Below are positions 12,471 to 25,779 of a DNA stretch of 64,000 bases, one piece after another (within the stretch, counting starts at the first letter, position 1; each line of letters opens with the position of its first letter). This DNA is from Byssochlamys sp. IMV 00236 (lineage: Eukaryota > Ascomycota > Eurotiomycetes > Eurotiales > Thermoascaceae), in contig MSJH02000642.1 of assembly GCA_001931875.2 (NCBI GenBank), positions 62,001 through 126,000 of the forward strand, given 5' to 3'. The notes under the pieces were generated by a model. It had not been told where the DNA came from, did not search any database, and saw only the letters and a program-made list of their open reading frames with translations. The translations under genes were made by a program, and so were the position numbers.

Positions 12471-15400
12471 TTAAGGCTACGCTCGCGGGTTAATTGAACC
12501 TCAGCATTTATTAAAATATTTAGTTTCATAATATAAGGTAGATGGGGGAAAAGTAAGAATAATTTAATTCAATATTTAAGGCTTATAGTCTTTATACCCC
12601 GGTTTAATTAATTATATATATATTATATTTTATATAGCTAATTAAGCAAAATAATAGTTCTCGCTATATGTTTTAGAAGTATATAGAAAGGCCATTTTAT
12701 ATTTAAATCTATATTTAGGCTGTCCTCTAAATATTTATATTAAGCTTTAAGACTAAGAAGTTTCCCGGCGTAGGAGTTGCTTCTCTTAACTTCTTTATAT
12801 ATAATCTGGGTTTATACCTAAAGGATATAATAGATTTAAATTAATATACTAGTTCTAGTGACTTTCTTCGGCCAATAAAAATACTATAACTATATTTTGA
12901 CGGCCCAGTAAAAGCAGAATAGAAAGAGAAAGGTACTATTTATTTTAAAAAAGTTATCTAGGGGTAACCTAAATCTCTTAATCTTCCCCAGGTTGTGAGC
13001 TCTTTAAAAAAAGTATATTTACTGCTGATCTTTTGAGACAAAGAATATCTCTAGGATATATATAAGCTAGTATTTAACTGTAAACTTGCCGGAATAATAA
13101 TACTTACAGTAAATAAAACCTATCCTTCTAAGCTAAAAGCATTCTATATATATTCTTCACCCCACACTAATAGAGTATTATGGCTTTTCTAAAAGATACA
13201 GCATAAAAATATTATCTCTGCTAGAGAGTACTACAGGAAGGGGGAATAGCTCTTTATTTTAGTTAATAATCTTCCTCTTACTCTTAAGCATATTATAAGT
13301 CTCTATCTAGATCAGCACCAACTGGCTTTAATCATATTTCAGATAAGATACAATAAAGGAGCCGCCAGAAGGAAATTCTGTTAATATATAGAAGATTCTT
13401 AACAGCCTATATTACTTGACTATAGCTGGCTTTAAGCATATGAGTTTAAATCCCTTAAATATCCTTTTAGGCTTAGATAGAACCATAAAGATTAATAGGT
13501 GCATATATCTTGATCCTAATTAAATATTGCTAAAGTATTATTAATATAGCAGTATTAGAGTACTATATTAAGCGCCTACTAGACTAGTCCCAATCTCTAT
13601 TAATAAATTCCTTAGCTATTCTTATAATACAACTTATGCAGAATTATAAAATAGAAGACAGAATAATTAGTGTTAATAACATAAAGCATTAGCTACTTAA
13701 TTTAGATATGTTTAGCTTTCTGGAGGCGACTTCGTCAGCGCGCTCTGTAGAAACCTTAAAAAAGGTGAGTTTATATCATCTTATTAAAATAAGCACCTAT
13801 AATAATATTTAACCAGTATTTATTTATTGCTAGAAAACACCTCCTAGGCGAGCTAGCTAGTCTAACTCATCTGGCTCCGATTGCGACAAAGACCTTTTAT
13901 TTATTCTAAGTGTAGCCAGTCTTTAATAGCGCCATCATATAGTATTATTACAGCGAATTTTTTCCTTTTTTAGCCTTTTATTTTTCTTTCTTTCTTTTTT
14001 TTTTTTTTAAATAGCTAGTAACTAAACTTAAATCTAGGTCAAATTAACTTATTGTTCTGGGATCTTGGAGATTACAATAGATAAATAGACCTAGGACTTC
14101 CTAACTATAAAAACCCTTTTATAAGCGCTTACGCCCGATATATTATTACCTATTATACTGTCGCCTCGCAGGAATAAGAAGATGGCCTAGAATAGTTTCC
14201 TTGGAGGATAATTGGCCTCAGGATAGAAGAATGGGGTAGATAGTTTTAGAGATATTATACTTGTTCTGCGCTGTGTCGGCGGAGCGAGATTCTATATTAT
14301 TATAAGTGTATTCTAAATATTTATCGCTGATTAGGCCTTAAAAGAGTGCTGGCCTTAAAATAGTGCTAATCCTTAAATAATGCTGGCGCCTAGAAGGTGC
14401 CTGCCTTAAAATAGTGCTTATAGACTATATCCCTATATCTATTATTCGAAAAGTGCACGCCTCTAAATATAGGTACTTGAACATTAGCGTCTTTCTTTTG
14501 TATGGCGCAAGTGTTTTTCTCCAATATTACTAATAAGTGAGATAGAATAGTAGGATAATAAAGTTAGTCTATTATACTCACTAAGAAGTACTTCCAGCCT
14601 TATATATTATTTATCTGAGCGGTATAGTACTCTATAAGAGATATAAGCTATAAGCGGTGTGTGACTGGACTCTCTTTACCAGACTATCTATATATATGAG
14701 AGTGCGTATACTCCTTGGTATGCTCCCGGATAAACTAGAAGAGGCTAATATATAGCTAGAGATATATTACTTTATATTTTAGGTTAGCAGAATTAAGGTA
14801 ATATATAATAGTGGTTAAACTTTTATATATTTGCTATATATATGTAATACTAGATCTATTAACTTGAGCATTTATATTTAATCGCCTGCCTGACTTTCTA
14901 GATGGGGGTATTATTAGCTAGATTTTGGTCTACAACTTCATCTGTAAAATCCTTTGGGGTCTTTTTAACTAGCAATAGATAGTGTCGGTCCTAATAATAT
15001 AAGTTTATTTGATATTTATTTATTATAGTAGCTCGCATTAGGTCTTGCAGTATAGGCAGAAATTTTTTAAATAAATTAGTATTAAAGACAAATGTCTTGC
15101 TGTCTTCCTGTATTTAAAGGATTATGCAGATATTAGCATTATATTCAGCACTATATTTATTAGCGCTTTTAAATAAAGTCTTTTAGAGCCTATATTTCTG
15201 CTAGCTTCTCGCCCGCAGATTATCCGACCTGCGTAGTTTTACTATAGTTTGATGTTTCATTTCTTTCCTTTAAGGATGTTTGGTTAAGAATTGCTCAGGC
15301 AGAAGATAACCAGATGCTTCTGCTTCCCCGGGAATTAGGGCATATATATACCTTTCTAGGGGCTCGTTGCACGCAAAGAAATAGTATAAATATACTATTC

Positions 15401-17000
15401 CTTATTATTATAATAAAATGACTTCAACGCTTCTATCTTTGCAATAACTAAGACTTATAATATTAGGCCATTGTAAATAGTGCCAATCTTCCTATTATTT
15501 AAAGATAGAATCCTCTAGTAAATTGCCTTAATTACTCCCTAACTGTGCCCTCTTTGCTCTATTTAGAGTAATTATAGAATTTATCACCTTATATATTATT
15601 GCTGCAGGCGGCATTTTCTTGCTTTTGGCTCTAATATAAATTGCCCTGTTGGTTAAAGCTTTAGCTGAGATATTCTCGCAATAGATTTTAAAGCACTTTA
15701 TATATCCCTATCTCCTTGGTCGGTATAGTATTATAGGGCCCTAGACTTAAGTAGCAGTTTTATTTGCATTTGTGTATAGAATGCTTAATATTTTTTTTAT
15801 AGCTTTTTGTGCTTTATTAATTAGCGAGATTAGCCGGCGAGTTGGAAGTATATTACTTCTTAATATAACTCTTTTTTTCTTATTCTTGCAGCTATGCCTT
15901 CTTGCCTATATTATTGGGGTATTATTTTATACCTGCCGGCAAGTCCATAGAGCTGTAGTATAGATAATAACTACTCTTCTTGCCCTATATATTATTATAG
16001 CAGTATTCAAACAGCAGAAGTTCTTGCTTTATAACTAAGATAATCTTTTTGCTATTATTATATGGCTGAAGGATTATTGCGATACAATTTTTAGCTGATC
16101 TATTTATAGGGCGCTATATTAATAATAGCTTTAATACTATCCTCACTTCTAATAATCTATTATCTTGCGTTTAAAATATTTCTCTGCATGCACTAGGGCC
16201 TCGCTGTCTTGTGTATATATATAATCTAACACTACCTCCCCTCCAAGTCGATATTCCCTTAAGGCTACTTATATATTGTACTTGGCATCTTACTGCTAAC
16301 AACAGTCTTATAAGCCTTATTTTTCCTTTATTAAAACAGTATCTTACTATCTAGAGGTTATTCTTACGCATCTATTATATATAAGAAGAAAACAAAATTT
16401 AAGGATGTAAAGAATAACCGGCTAGAGGGTATATTATTAAAAATCAGTATAGCACTTCTAAGGCCTATGCGTGTGAAGGCCGGTTAATATATATATCTCT
16501 GGATGCCTTCTATTAGCTTGTTATTGTGGCTCTAAGCCCATCTATTTATAGTTACTTCTTAGTCCCCAGAAAGCTAAGATGCTTTAGAATTGTTTGTGTA
16601 GATATAATATGGACTTACAGAATAGCTAAGAGCATATATAGTAGTTAGAGAAACCATATTATTCATAGCTTTTATAAGTGGTCCATATAGCAGAAGTGAG
16701 TTGGTAGGTGAGTATGAGACTATACTAGCAGTCGCTAGTAATTTTAGTATTGCCGGTATTTTCCTATATATTAAACGACTTCTCTATAGTTACAACATTT
16801 CCTCAGCACGGGTTTGTTGTGTGTACCTTATATAGCAAGTGCAATTGATGGGTTTATAAAGTTGTGCCCTCTAATATTATCTAAAGCTTATAGAGGTAGA
16901 TATTGCGATTACCACTGAACTATTGCTAAATAGCTTATTGGATAATAATATGCTTGATAACAGCTATATAATGCGAATTTTAGCTTATATAGCGGGATTG
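12471..17000. other. AT-rich degraded DNA, only unidentified fossil frames
   Basis: No intact gene. A plus-strand frame around 13,160-13,930 reads for more than 200 codons with mainly TAA/TAG stops but matches nothing I recognise. A poly-T tract lies near 13,985-14,010. A short hydrophobic open frame at 15,772-15,963 is probably a composition effect. Confidence 0.5.
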
Positions 17001-17740
17001 CGGCTAACCTAAGTATAGATTCTTAAGATATTATTCTATCTAGTATTCCAGAAGAAAGCGGTAAATAAAAAGTTATTTAGATAATACTACTGGGCTGTGA
17101 TTTATAATGGCGCCCTAGAATATGAGGCTATTATGCTGGCAGAAGTATCTAGGGACTATATTCTTTAAGTCTCCAACATTTAAGAGGAGCGGGGTAAAGT
17201 ACTAGTAATGGGTAAGTTTCCTTATTTACACATTGCCACTTTGTTGCATGCTTGATATAGGGTTTAATTTGGGATTTAGTGTCGGCTATAGATGCTGTGA
17301 GGGATGAGCTAAGAGAGATTACCCGCAAATACCTGCATCAGAAAGTTAGATTATATGAAGTAGAATACCAGCTAGTTTGATTTCTAGGATTTCTATCTAA
17401 AGCTATATTTTAATGCTTTGTATCGACTTTATCACCGGCAGGATTTTTCTTAGTTATTGTTTAAGCCCGGAAGCTGCGGGTAGCTTAGTATAATAGAGTA
17501 TAATATAAAGTTATCTGCAATATGTGTCGATACCTTAGTTGTATAGTAATGTGGCCTATTTAAAGTGGGGTGTTTATTTATATATATCCTCAGAAAATGT
17601 GGCGCCATATAATGATTACTTGAGGATCAGCTCTCTACTATTATATATGAGCCATAGATTATTAAGCGCATTTTAAAAAGCTTAAATAGCTGCATGCGTA
17701 TCTCAGTTTATATGTCCTTAGCCTTGCGCAAAATAATATG
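16880..17740 (+). pseudogene. Unidentified fossil coding stretch
   Basis: The plus-strand frame from about 16,900 ('NSLLDNNMLDNSYIMRILAY...') to about 17,260 ('GKFPYLHIATLLHA') stays open except for TAA/TAG. A second frame from about 17,280 ('DAVRDELREITRKYLHQK') continues to about 17,740. The pattern is that of a RIP-damaged gene, possibly with an intron or indel between the two frames. I do not recognise the family. Confidence 0.3.
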
Positions 17741-20700
17741 CTTGGTTAATAACTAGTTTTTAATTAGCTTAAAAATTTATTTGCGTCCTGCAAAAGTTTT
17801 TCAGATAGCTCTACTATATGACTTAGTCTAAAGTTAAAGAACCTGCTCAAATCTTCTGTGATGAACTGCCCGCGTAATTATTCTTTAGGGTCTTAGCTGG
17901 TAATTCTTCTCTTATAAAGCTTAACCAGCTAAGAGTAGATACTGTGCGCTTAAATCCTTAATACTATGATAAAAGAGGTTTGGCAAAAAAGATAACTGTT
18001 TAGTATGTGTATAAGCGGCTCTAATAATTGTCTTAATAGGAACTTAACAAACTTGAGGAAATATTTTATTATAAGATCTGTAAACTATTAATCTCTTACT
18101 CCGATAAAGTCTTTATTATTTATAACTGGCTGATACAGTTCTTGGGATCGGTTGGAACTAAGCTTAAGAAAACTATTAACTAAGACAGACCATGTAGCGA
18201 TAGCTTCTTGGACGATATAGTGTTGAATAAGAAAAATATACTACTTTATTTTATAGAGAAGAGCGATGCCCTAAATAGAGAGATATCTTATGTTCTATCT
18301 TTCCTGAATATATCAACACCCAACCTTATTATAGATATAGAGAGACAAGCCCTAGTTCTATTATAAAGGTCGAGCGCCGATAATAGTATTATGAAGAGAA
18401 ACCAGAATATAGATGGTGAAGATAAAGAAAAAAAGCATTAAAACTATAGCCAGATATTAAGTTCCGGTTTACTCTAGAATCCTAGCTTAAGCGACTGCTC
18501 GATTAGCACTATAAAAAAATTCTTGTCAGGTACTTATTTATAACCTTGCAGTAGAATATTTCCTAAGCCCGCAAAGCTCTAACGGCCTAGTAGACAGTAA
18601 AGATAATAGTGCAGGCTTAATCATATCAAAGCTAATTAAGAGAAAACCCCTATTGAATAGGGGACGCGGGGTAAAAGTAAATAAAGAGTTAAAGAAAAGG
18701 AAATTGGTGTTAATTAAGTAGCCAGCGATAAAGAATAATACCGTTCTAGTGTAAGATATATGTAAGTATTTTATAGAGTATTGTTAGAACCCTAATAACG
18801 CTGATTTTTTTATTTAGCTCTATTCTGCTATTAGTAGCCAGGATGCTTTTGTGCAATTAAAGAATGCAGCTTATTACCTCTAGAGTAATATGGTGAAGAT
18901 TCCGAAGATTTTCTTTGCTCGGATAAATAGTGTTATGGAGAATATGAGGTCTTTGGATTAATTAGTCTTTTTGTTTGCTGCAAGTATAATAATAGAATAT
19001 TATCTCCTTATATAGTTAGTAGATCAGCGGGATGCGCTGGTGGAGAAGTATAAGCCTTAGTAAGGTAGACGACTGAGAATGGTTACAGAGAACCGATTAT
19101 GCCTCCTATGTGTAGAAGGGCTGGCCCTTGTGTTAATAATAGATGAGTTATATCTATTGCTTGATAAGTGCACAGAAGATTATGAAATAAAACTAACTAT
19201 ACTTAAAAATCGACTAAGTAAAGGCCAAAACTTATGTAACCTTAAAGAGGAGTTTGGAAGAGAAATTCTTGCGCTTATTCTTATAGATAGCACCTGGCAG
19301 ATAAATAACTGGGAGTAAGAGTTTCCTAACTGGAGAGTAAATAATCTGTAAGCTGATAAACTGTAGTATTCAGCGACTTGCAGATACTGACTTTTATATA
19401 TTTTTAGATATATTGAGCAGAAATTATGGTGAATTTCTGTATATATATAGTGCCCGCTTAAGCAAGTTCCTTGAGATCTGTAATAGTTTAGATGAGTATA
19501 GGGGATATTTGCTGGAGGAGCTGGACAAAATAAGGATAAAGGATATGCCATATGATTCTGCTGTATTGATAAGTATGCTTAATAGATATCTGGAGAAATC
19601 AGCTATAAAACTTGTATTATAAATTATTATACCGGACCTATATTTACCAGTCTGAGGGATATATTTCTATTGTTTACTCTTGTGTGTAAATCTTCAGCCA
19701 GTACCTTTAGCGAGATAGAGTTTTAGTTTTATCTTTAAATAAAGAAACGATTTAATTGTGTTATAGTAAGTATGTGTTTTATTTATATATAGGCAACCTC
19801 ACTATTCTGGATATATGATTGTAATTTCAATATCTTAATGAATAAAGTATCTAAGTTAGTAAATACCTATCTGCCTGAGGAAGACTCCTGTTGCCCGCCT
19901 ATGCCTCCCTTACCTGAACAGCCTTGCACCGGCTTATATTCCTCAACTCTAGTAGCAGATCTAGACCTTGTAATTCTCTGCTTTGGGAGAAGAACTAAAC
20001 TGTTAAGACCGCTTTAGTTGTGTGCCCTAAGAATCTTTATTATCTCACTACCCTCACAGAGAGAGAAGTCTCCCCTAAGCATTATCTTATAGGTAATTAG
20101 GGCTAGGGATTGAAACAAATCTATTAGCTTAGGGTAGGTGTTTTATATATAGAGGGCAAGCGTGTCGATTATTTTAATTTTAAACTGAGTCCTTGTTCCT
20201 CTATTCTAGCAATGAGTAAGGCTTACTAAATAAGGTCAGAAAAGGAGAAAGGGAATAATATATATACTTAGCCAGGAACTTGCTAGCGAGTAGGAGGATG
20301 CTTAACCTATTATGGCTTGCTAATCTTTACCAGCAATTACCCCAATAATACTCTTCTAAAATGTGTTTTTATATTTCTTTTAGATTTTAGTCCCTATAAG
20401 TAGCCTTTAGGATCTAATTATAAATAATTATCTGATTATTTCTCTTCTTTTAATTAGATATTACCAATATCCCACTTGATTCTTTCTTCTCTATTTCCCT
20501 AATAAGTTCTTTATATAATAAGTGTAGTAACACCTGGATAATCTGTTAATAAATCTCCTCGGCAGGGGTATTTGGCTTCTATTTGTGATCTCGGCTCGAT
20601 TATAAGACTTTAAAATACTCCTTGCAAGCTACCTGGGAGGATGCGAAGGGATAGATAGGAATATTAAATAAGTAAAGTATCCGTTTATCTATTTGCAATA

Positions 20701-23350
20701 ACCTGCTAATTATCTTAGAGAATGTCTGAAAATTTATAAGCAGAGCACTATCGCCTACCTCCTTAATAAATAAAGCTTTGGAGATGCTTAAGTCCTTAGC
20801 AGTAGCCGCTTTATATATTAACTAAATTATTATAACCTTCTGGTCCTTAACTATAGGTATAGATAGTAGCATAGTATTAATAGTTACAATCAGTAACATG
20901 TTTGAGGATATAATTGTCAGAGGTTCTGGATAAACTTTATCTATACTCTATTTTAAGTTTGCAAAATCTTAAGCTCTTTTAGATTTTTTCTGCCTCGCTC
21001 TAAATTTCTTTACTATTTTAGATAGACGAGCAGCTTCTCTTAGTGTAGTCCCTATTTTATTAGCTCCGGGAATTGAAGATAATAAAGATAATAATGGGGA
21101 TGAGCTTCTCAGGGCAAATTTGTTTATTTATTTTTAGGTAAATAGCTCTTGTGGGCTGGATATAGAAGACTTGCTTTTATTCGACTCTGTTTTTATGTAT
21201 TGATTTGTTAAGTTATTAGAGCTTAACTCATATGGGGTGAGTAAGACAGGCGATATAATTATCTCCTTGTTTAAGCCGTGAGTATTAACGGTAGCCGGTA
21301 TACTTTTAGGGATTTTATATATAGTTAGAGATTATAGCAAGATTGGAGGGCCTTTATTGTTGTTGGAAATATTTAGGAAAGAAAATATATCTATATTTAG
21401 ATATATAATATGGTTAGCAGCGGATTATAATGGAGGGTTTAGATGTAAAATACAGACCATAGTCTCTACTAGGAAAAGAGAATGCCTTGTAGTCCTAGGT
21501 TGTAGTTTGTTGTTGCTCTTTGATATCTGTCGATACTGGAAAATAAGAGAGAAACTCTGTTATAAGAAGCTCTGTTGCTTTAGCTGTAGGGAGGCTGGAG
21601 AGTATAGCAATAGCAATCTGAAGATACTTTTTTGTCTAAAAAGCTATAGGAGGGTAGTATTGTATTAATAGATCGATCAAAGTTATCCTGGGACTTTGGC
21701 CTAATAAGATAGAGAGTTTGAGAAGTAAGCGGAAGTATAAGTTAGTGGGTAGAAAAGATAGGAGAGACTAATTATTTAGAATTAAAGATGTTCAGCGATA
21801 TTTTGGGAGCACTTCTTAAGCTAGAGAAAAGCTTAGGGTAAGCAGGGTGAGCAGAATTAATCGCTTGGAAAGAGCTATAGTTTTTGAGATTAAGGCTATA
21901 CTTAATAGGTAGCCTAGCGACTTTTGAACTTAAAGTGAGTTTTATCTTATATTCGCTAGACCCAGATAGGAGATTATCTATATTTTATGGTTAATTAAGT
22001 AGCAGAAAGACCTGAAGAAATTTAGAAGCGCTATTTTTAAATATCTTTAATTACCCTTAACTTTAGTTATTAAAAGATAAAATATAATAGAAGCTGTATT
22101 CTGTTCTAGCGCCCTATTGTTAGTTAAGGATTGGCTATAGGGCGAAATGTATAAACTGTCTAATGGGATAATGAAAATGTGTGCTATTGTTGTGCAGGGA
22201 TATTGATTAGATAAGGGCTTCCCACCTATATTATAAAAGGAAAGGATAAGCTAAAAATAGATATATAATTAAAATAAAGAGAAACTCTCTGAATTAAAAT
22301 GGTTATGCTTGCTTATTTTGCTTATCCCGGGAGTAAGTATTGAGAATAAGATAAGCTTTGGGGAGAAAATCTCCCTGGTTAGTAAGCAAGTTGTTGGAAA
22401 TTAATATAATAGTCGCTATCTAATTAAGGGCCACTCGCTGGGGAGATCTATCTATCTAAATTGTTACCCCTGGGCCAGTATTCTAAAGTAAGAAGATAAA
22501 AAAAGAAGGAAGCAAAGTATAGTTATATTACTTAAAGGTCGTCTCTCTTTGCTAATAATAAATAATATTAAGAGCGGTTAGTATTGCTGGAGAACAGCAG
22601 GCGGTGTTTTAGGATAAGCGAATTAAACTGCAAACTATTTAGGCGAATAAGAGGGGCTGGCTACTCAGCCTGCCGATATAGGGAAGGAGCTAAATCTTAT
22701 TGCCCCTCTAGTCTTATCTGATATCTTCGCTCGCTTTAGGCCTTTGCGCATTATAGAATTATTGATGGAGAGTTGGGCTGCGCTATATCTAGATATTTGG
22801 CTAGGTTAAGAGCTATTGAGTTAGATATAGCCTTAGAAGCTATTTCTTTTGTTATTTAATAAATTACTGTATTAGGAAGTTCTAATATTAGAGTTCCCCT
22901 CTTTTATTTATCGCGCTATTAAGCCTTGCAAAAAGCGGCTTATTAGTAGTATAGTCTGTTTATTTTTACTAATTCTTGAGTTATGCGCATTAATTAATAA
23001 TCTGTTAATTGGCTGTCTTGTCTAAGCTTGGGAGACTCTGGTCTTTGTAATTATTATTATGGAAAAGTAAGCTGTCTTGTCGGCGGCGCGCTCTACTAGA
23101 ATTTCCCTGCCAGTTAATATCTTTTATTAATATCTTATTGTAAGTTAGAGCTGACGAAGTTGGGATGCTAAACTTGAAGGAGAAGGGGAGAATCCTAATA
23201 AAGTTAATAGAAGTTAAGTTAGTTTTTATGATATTTTTTCTCCTATCTAATTTACGCGTCTCCCTAAGACTAAGAGTATGTAAGCTATCTAATCTGCTAT
23301 AACTGCCAATGAAATTTAATCCCCTAAACTGCAGACTGATGTGTATTAGT
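17741..23350. other. AT-rich degraded DNA, no named gene
   Basis: Several readable fragments exist, such as plus-strand frames at 19,079-19,318 and 19,413-19,622, and Leu/Lys-rich frames near 21,740-22,000. None could be assigned. The 19.1-19.6 kb fragments are the least broken and may be the tail of a fossil gene. Otherwise only degraded sequence is seen. Confidence 0.45.
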
Positions 23351-24705
23351 ATGTATAATCTTGTTATAGTTGGTTATAGTATTGCTGGCCTAACTGCCGC
23401 TATATCTGCAGTAGAACTTATGCCTTTGGCGCAGATTGCTGTGCTGGAGCGTGTACCTAAGTATGCTAGCAGTAGAAATTTAAGATAGAGCCCTGCTAAT
23501 ATGTGAATGCGATTAGTTAATGAGGTATTATTAGGCTTTGTAGATGATATGATAGCTGTAAGTGGCGGCGGTACCAACTGTATCTATTTTGAAAAGCTGG
23601 CTAGCTAGGTACCCGAAGCCCTCTAATGGCTTAAAAGGCAAGGAGTGCAGTTCTATGCTATGGACTATTTTTTGAAGTCCTGGCTAAATAGGATTTAGCC
23701 CATTGGCAAAGGTGCTGTTATTGTTGAAGCACTTAAGTAATCTGCCAAATTGAAGGGTATCTGACTTGTCTATGAATGCTGCGCCCAGTGACTTTATCTT
23801 GGCGAAGAAGAGGCTGTAGTTGAGGTAACTGACTAGCGCCGATTTATCGCCCGATTTATTATGCTTGTTAGCGGTAGATTCTAAGGTAATCTGGATATAC
23901 TGTGTATCTATCTTGGACCCAGTGTTAAGATGTTGCGGCCGATATTACTGGGGACGGCTTAGAATGCTGGCGATAGCATCTAAATGGCGCTGGATAATGG
24001 GGTTAGGGTCTCTGGCAATTAGAATAGAATATATAGCGAAATAATCGACCTGCGCAGCAATAAACTAGTGTTATTAGTCTTTATTTATTTGTATAGCGTA
24101 GTAGTAAATCAGGATAGAAATTGGTTTGTTGATGAAGGCGTAGGGCTTGTATATAACATATGGGAGCATCTCTCTAGAACCATCTATTTTGATGCATTAG
24201 GCTGGTTAGCCTGGGCGGTGTGTAATTTTAGAGTTTTTTAAGTAGAAGGCTATAAAGCAGCTATCCGCTCAGACTGTCTGCCGGTAATAGTAAATATAAT
24301 TTTTAGCCTGGTAGTATAAATAGGGGTGCCAGAATAGGTACTCCTAGATATAATCTTAAGCTATAATATAACTTATAGCGCAAATATATCTCGCTTTTTA
24401 GCTAGCAGCCTTAATAACCTTGCTACTACCCTAGGCTTAGAACCCCCGAAATCAAACTAGGCTCGGCTGCTTAATATATTATTATATATAGTATTCCTGC
24501 TAGCTGCTGCTATTGTCTATATTTTTAGCGGCCTTGTAACTGATATGGAAGTATGTATTTTTGGCTTGTAAGGCGCTATTTTTAATTTATATGCCGTAGG
24601 TGAGATTATGGGCTATTTCTGTAATATAGCGCTAAATGTAGTAGCCGTTTTACGGGCACTTGTTTTTAGATATATTGCTGGCCTTAATGCTATAAGCCCT
24701 AGTTA
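23351..24705 (+). pseudogene. FAD flavoprotein relic, TcuA/fumarate-reductase-like
   Basis: From ATG 23351 the frame starts with a dinucleotide-binding fold ('LVIVGYSIAGLTAAIS') followed by 'VLERVPKY', an FAD-binding Rossmann start. Further on are 'GGGTNCIYFEKLAS', 'VVEVTD..RRFIARFIMLVSGRF', 'SVVVNQDRNWFVDEG' and the C-terminal 'GAIFNLYAVGEIMGY...VLRALVFRYIAGLNAI'. This order matches FAD_binding_2 proteins of the fumarate reductase/tricarballylate dehydrogenase (TcuA) type, which run about 430-480 residues. The relic spans about 450 codons. It carries many stops, mostly TAA/TAG with a few TGA, so it cannot be functional. TcuA oxidises tricarballylate in bacteria; the fungal substrate is unknown. 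The neighbours do not clarify the role. Confidence 0.7.
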
Positions 24706-25779
24706 GACAGTGAGTAGGAACTGGCGACTGAGATATAGTATCTTGCCGGTAGATATATTAGAGCTTTTATATTAAATTAAGCAGAACCTAGAGTTATCTA
24801 TTACCTAGAGAATAAATTTTAAAGCTGTAATTTAATATTAATAAAAGAATAATCTACTAAACTAATAGTTTAAATTTAGGTTATAATGCGCTACTTTAAT
24901 ATATCGGTAGCTTGGCATATTTAAGATGTTAGACCCTAATATTTATCTCTTATGTAGTAAGGTAGGTGTAAATTAAGTTACGGCACAATTAAGTAGTAGT
25001 ATGTAGTTTTTATTATTAGTGTCTGATATGTATATAGCGAGCGACTGCTATAATATACTCTCCCAACTGTTAAAAGTTATAATGCTATCTTACTTAACCG
25101 CAGTAATAATATTGCTTCCTTAAGGCAAATATTATCTGATATAACTGCGTTTGTAAAGGGATTATGTCTGTTAATAGCAAGCCACCTATAATATAGTATT
25201 TATCTATTTATGATCTACTGATAAACCCGAATAAACTCTTCCCTCCTGTAATTGTATTTGAAGAGCTTGCTAAGTATTTTACTCTTTGACCTATTAGTAG
25301 TAAATAGGGCATCGAGATTTATGAGCCGATTGCTGTTAAAGAGTATATGCGCGATATTATTTGGGGTTATAATATCTCGGCTGCTAGGAGGAGTTTATAT
25401 TTAGTAATAGTATTTGGTTCGATAATTATACTAATGTATTAATTGAAACTAGGCTAAATTAGATGTAAATATTTCTTTTATGCTGTCTGTGACCCAATTA
25501 ATGTACTGATATTAACTAAGAAGATTTGTAGAATCTATGGCAACCGAAGACTTCTATTGCTAGGTGTTGCGCTATTGTATATAAAGTTTTCGTCTTATTT
25601 GGGAAACCAGCTCTACTTACTCTTTGATTTTTGAGGAAGAGCTATGAATTATATGAAACCTTAATTTAACTATGAAGCTTTAGGACCGATAAAAGAGATT
25701 ATTGTGTATTGAATAAAAATGTAGCGATAAGTGCCCAACTACTGCACAACCCAAAGGAATGAGAATATTTATATGGCTA
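24706..25779. other. AT-rich degraded DNA with an unassigned readable segment
   Basis: A plus-strand stretch at about 25,220-25,480 reads 'PPVIVFEELAKYF' and 'IYEPIAVKEYMRDIIWGYN' with few stops. It looks like former coding sequence downstream of the flavoprotein relic. I could not identify it. Confidence 0.35.

Noticed and set aside
15772..15963. A hydrophobic 63-codon frame that looks like a membrane protein
   Set aside because: AT-rich DNA readily yields Ile/Leu/Phe-rich frames. There is no family match and the neighbours are degraded.
23374..23577. A 67-codon minus-strand frame
   Set aside because: It is antisense to the N-terminal part of the flavoprotein relic, whose nucleotide-binding motif is on the plus strand.
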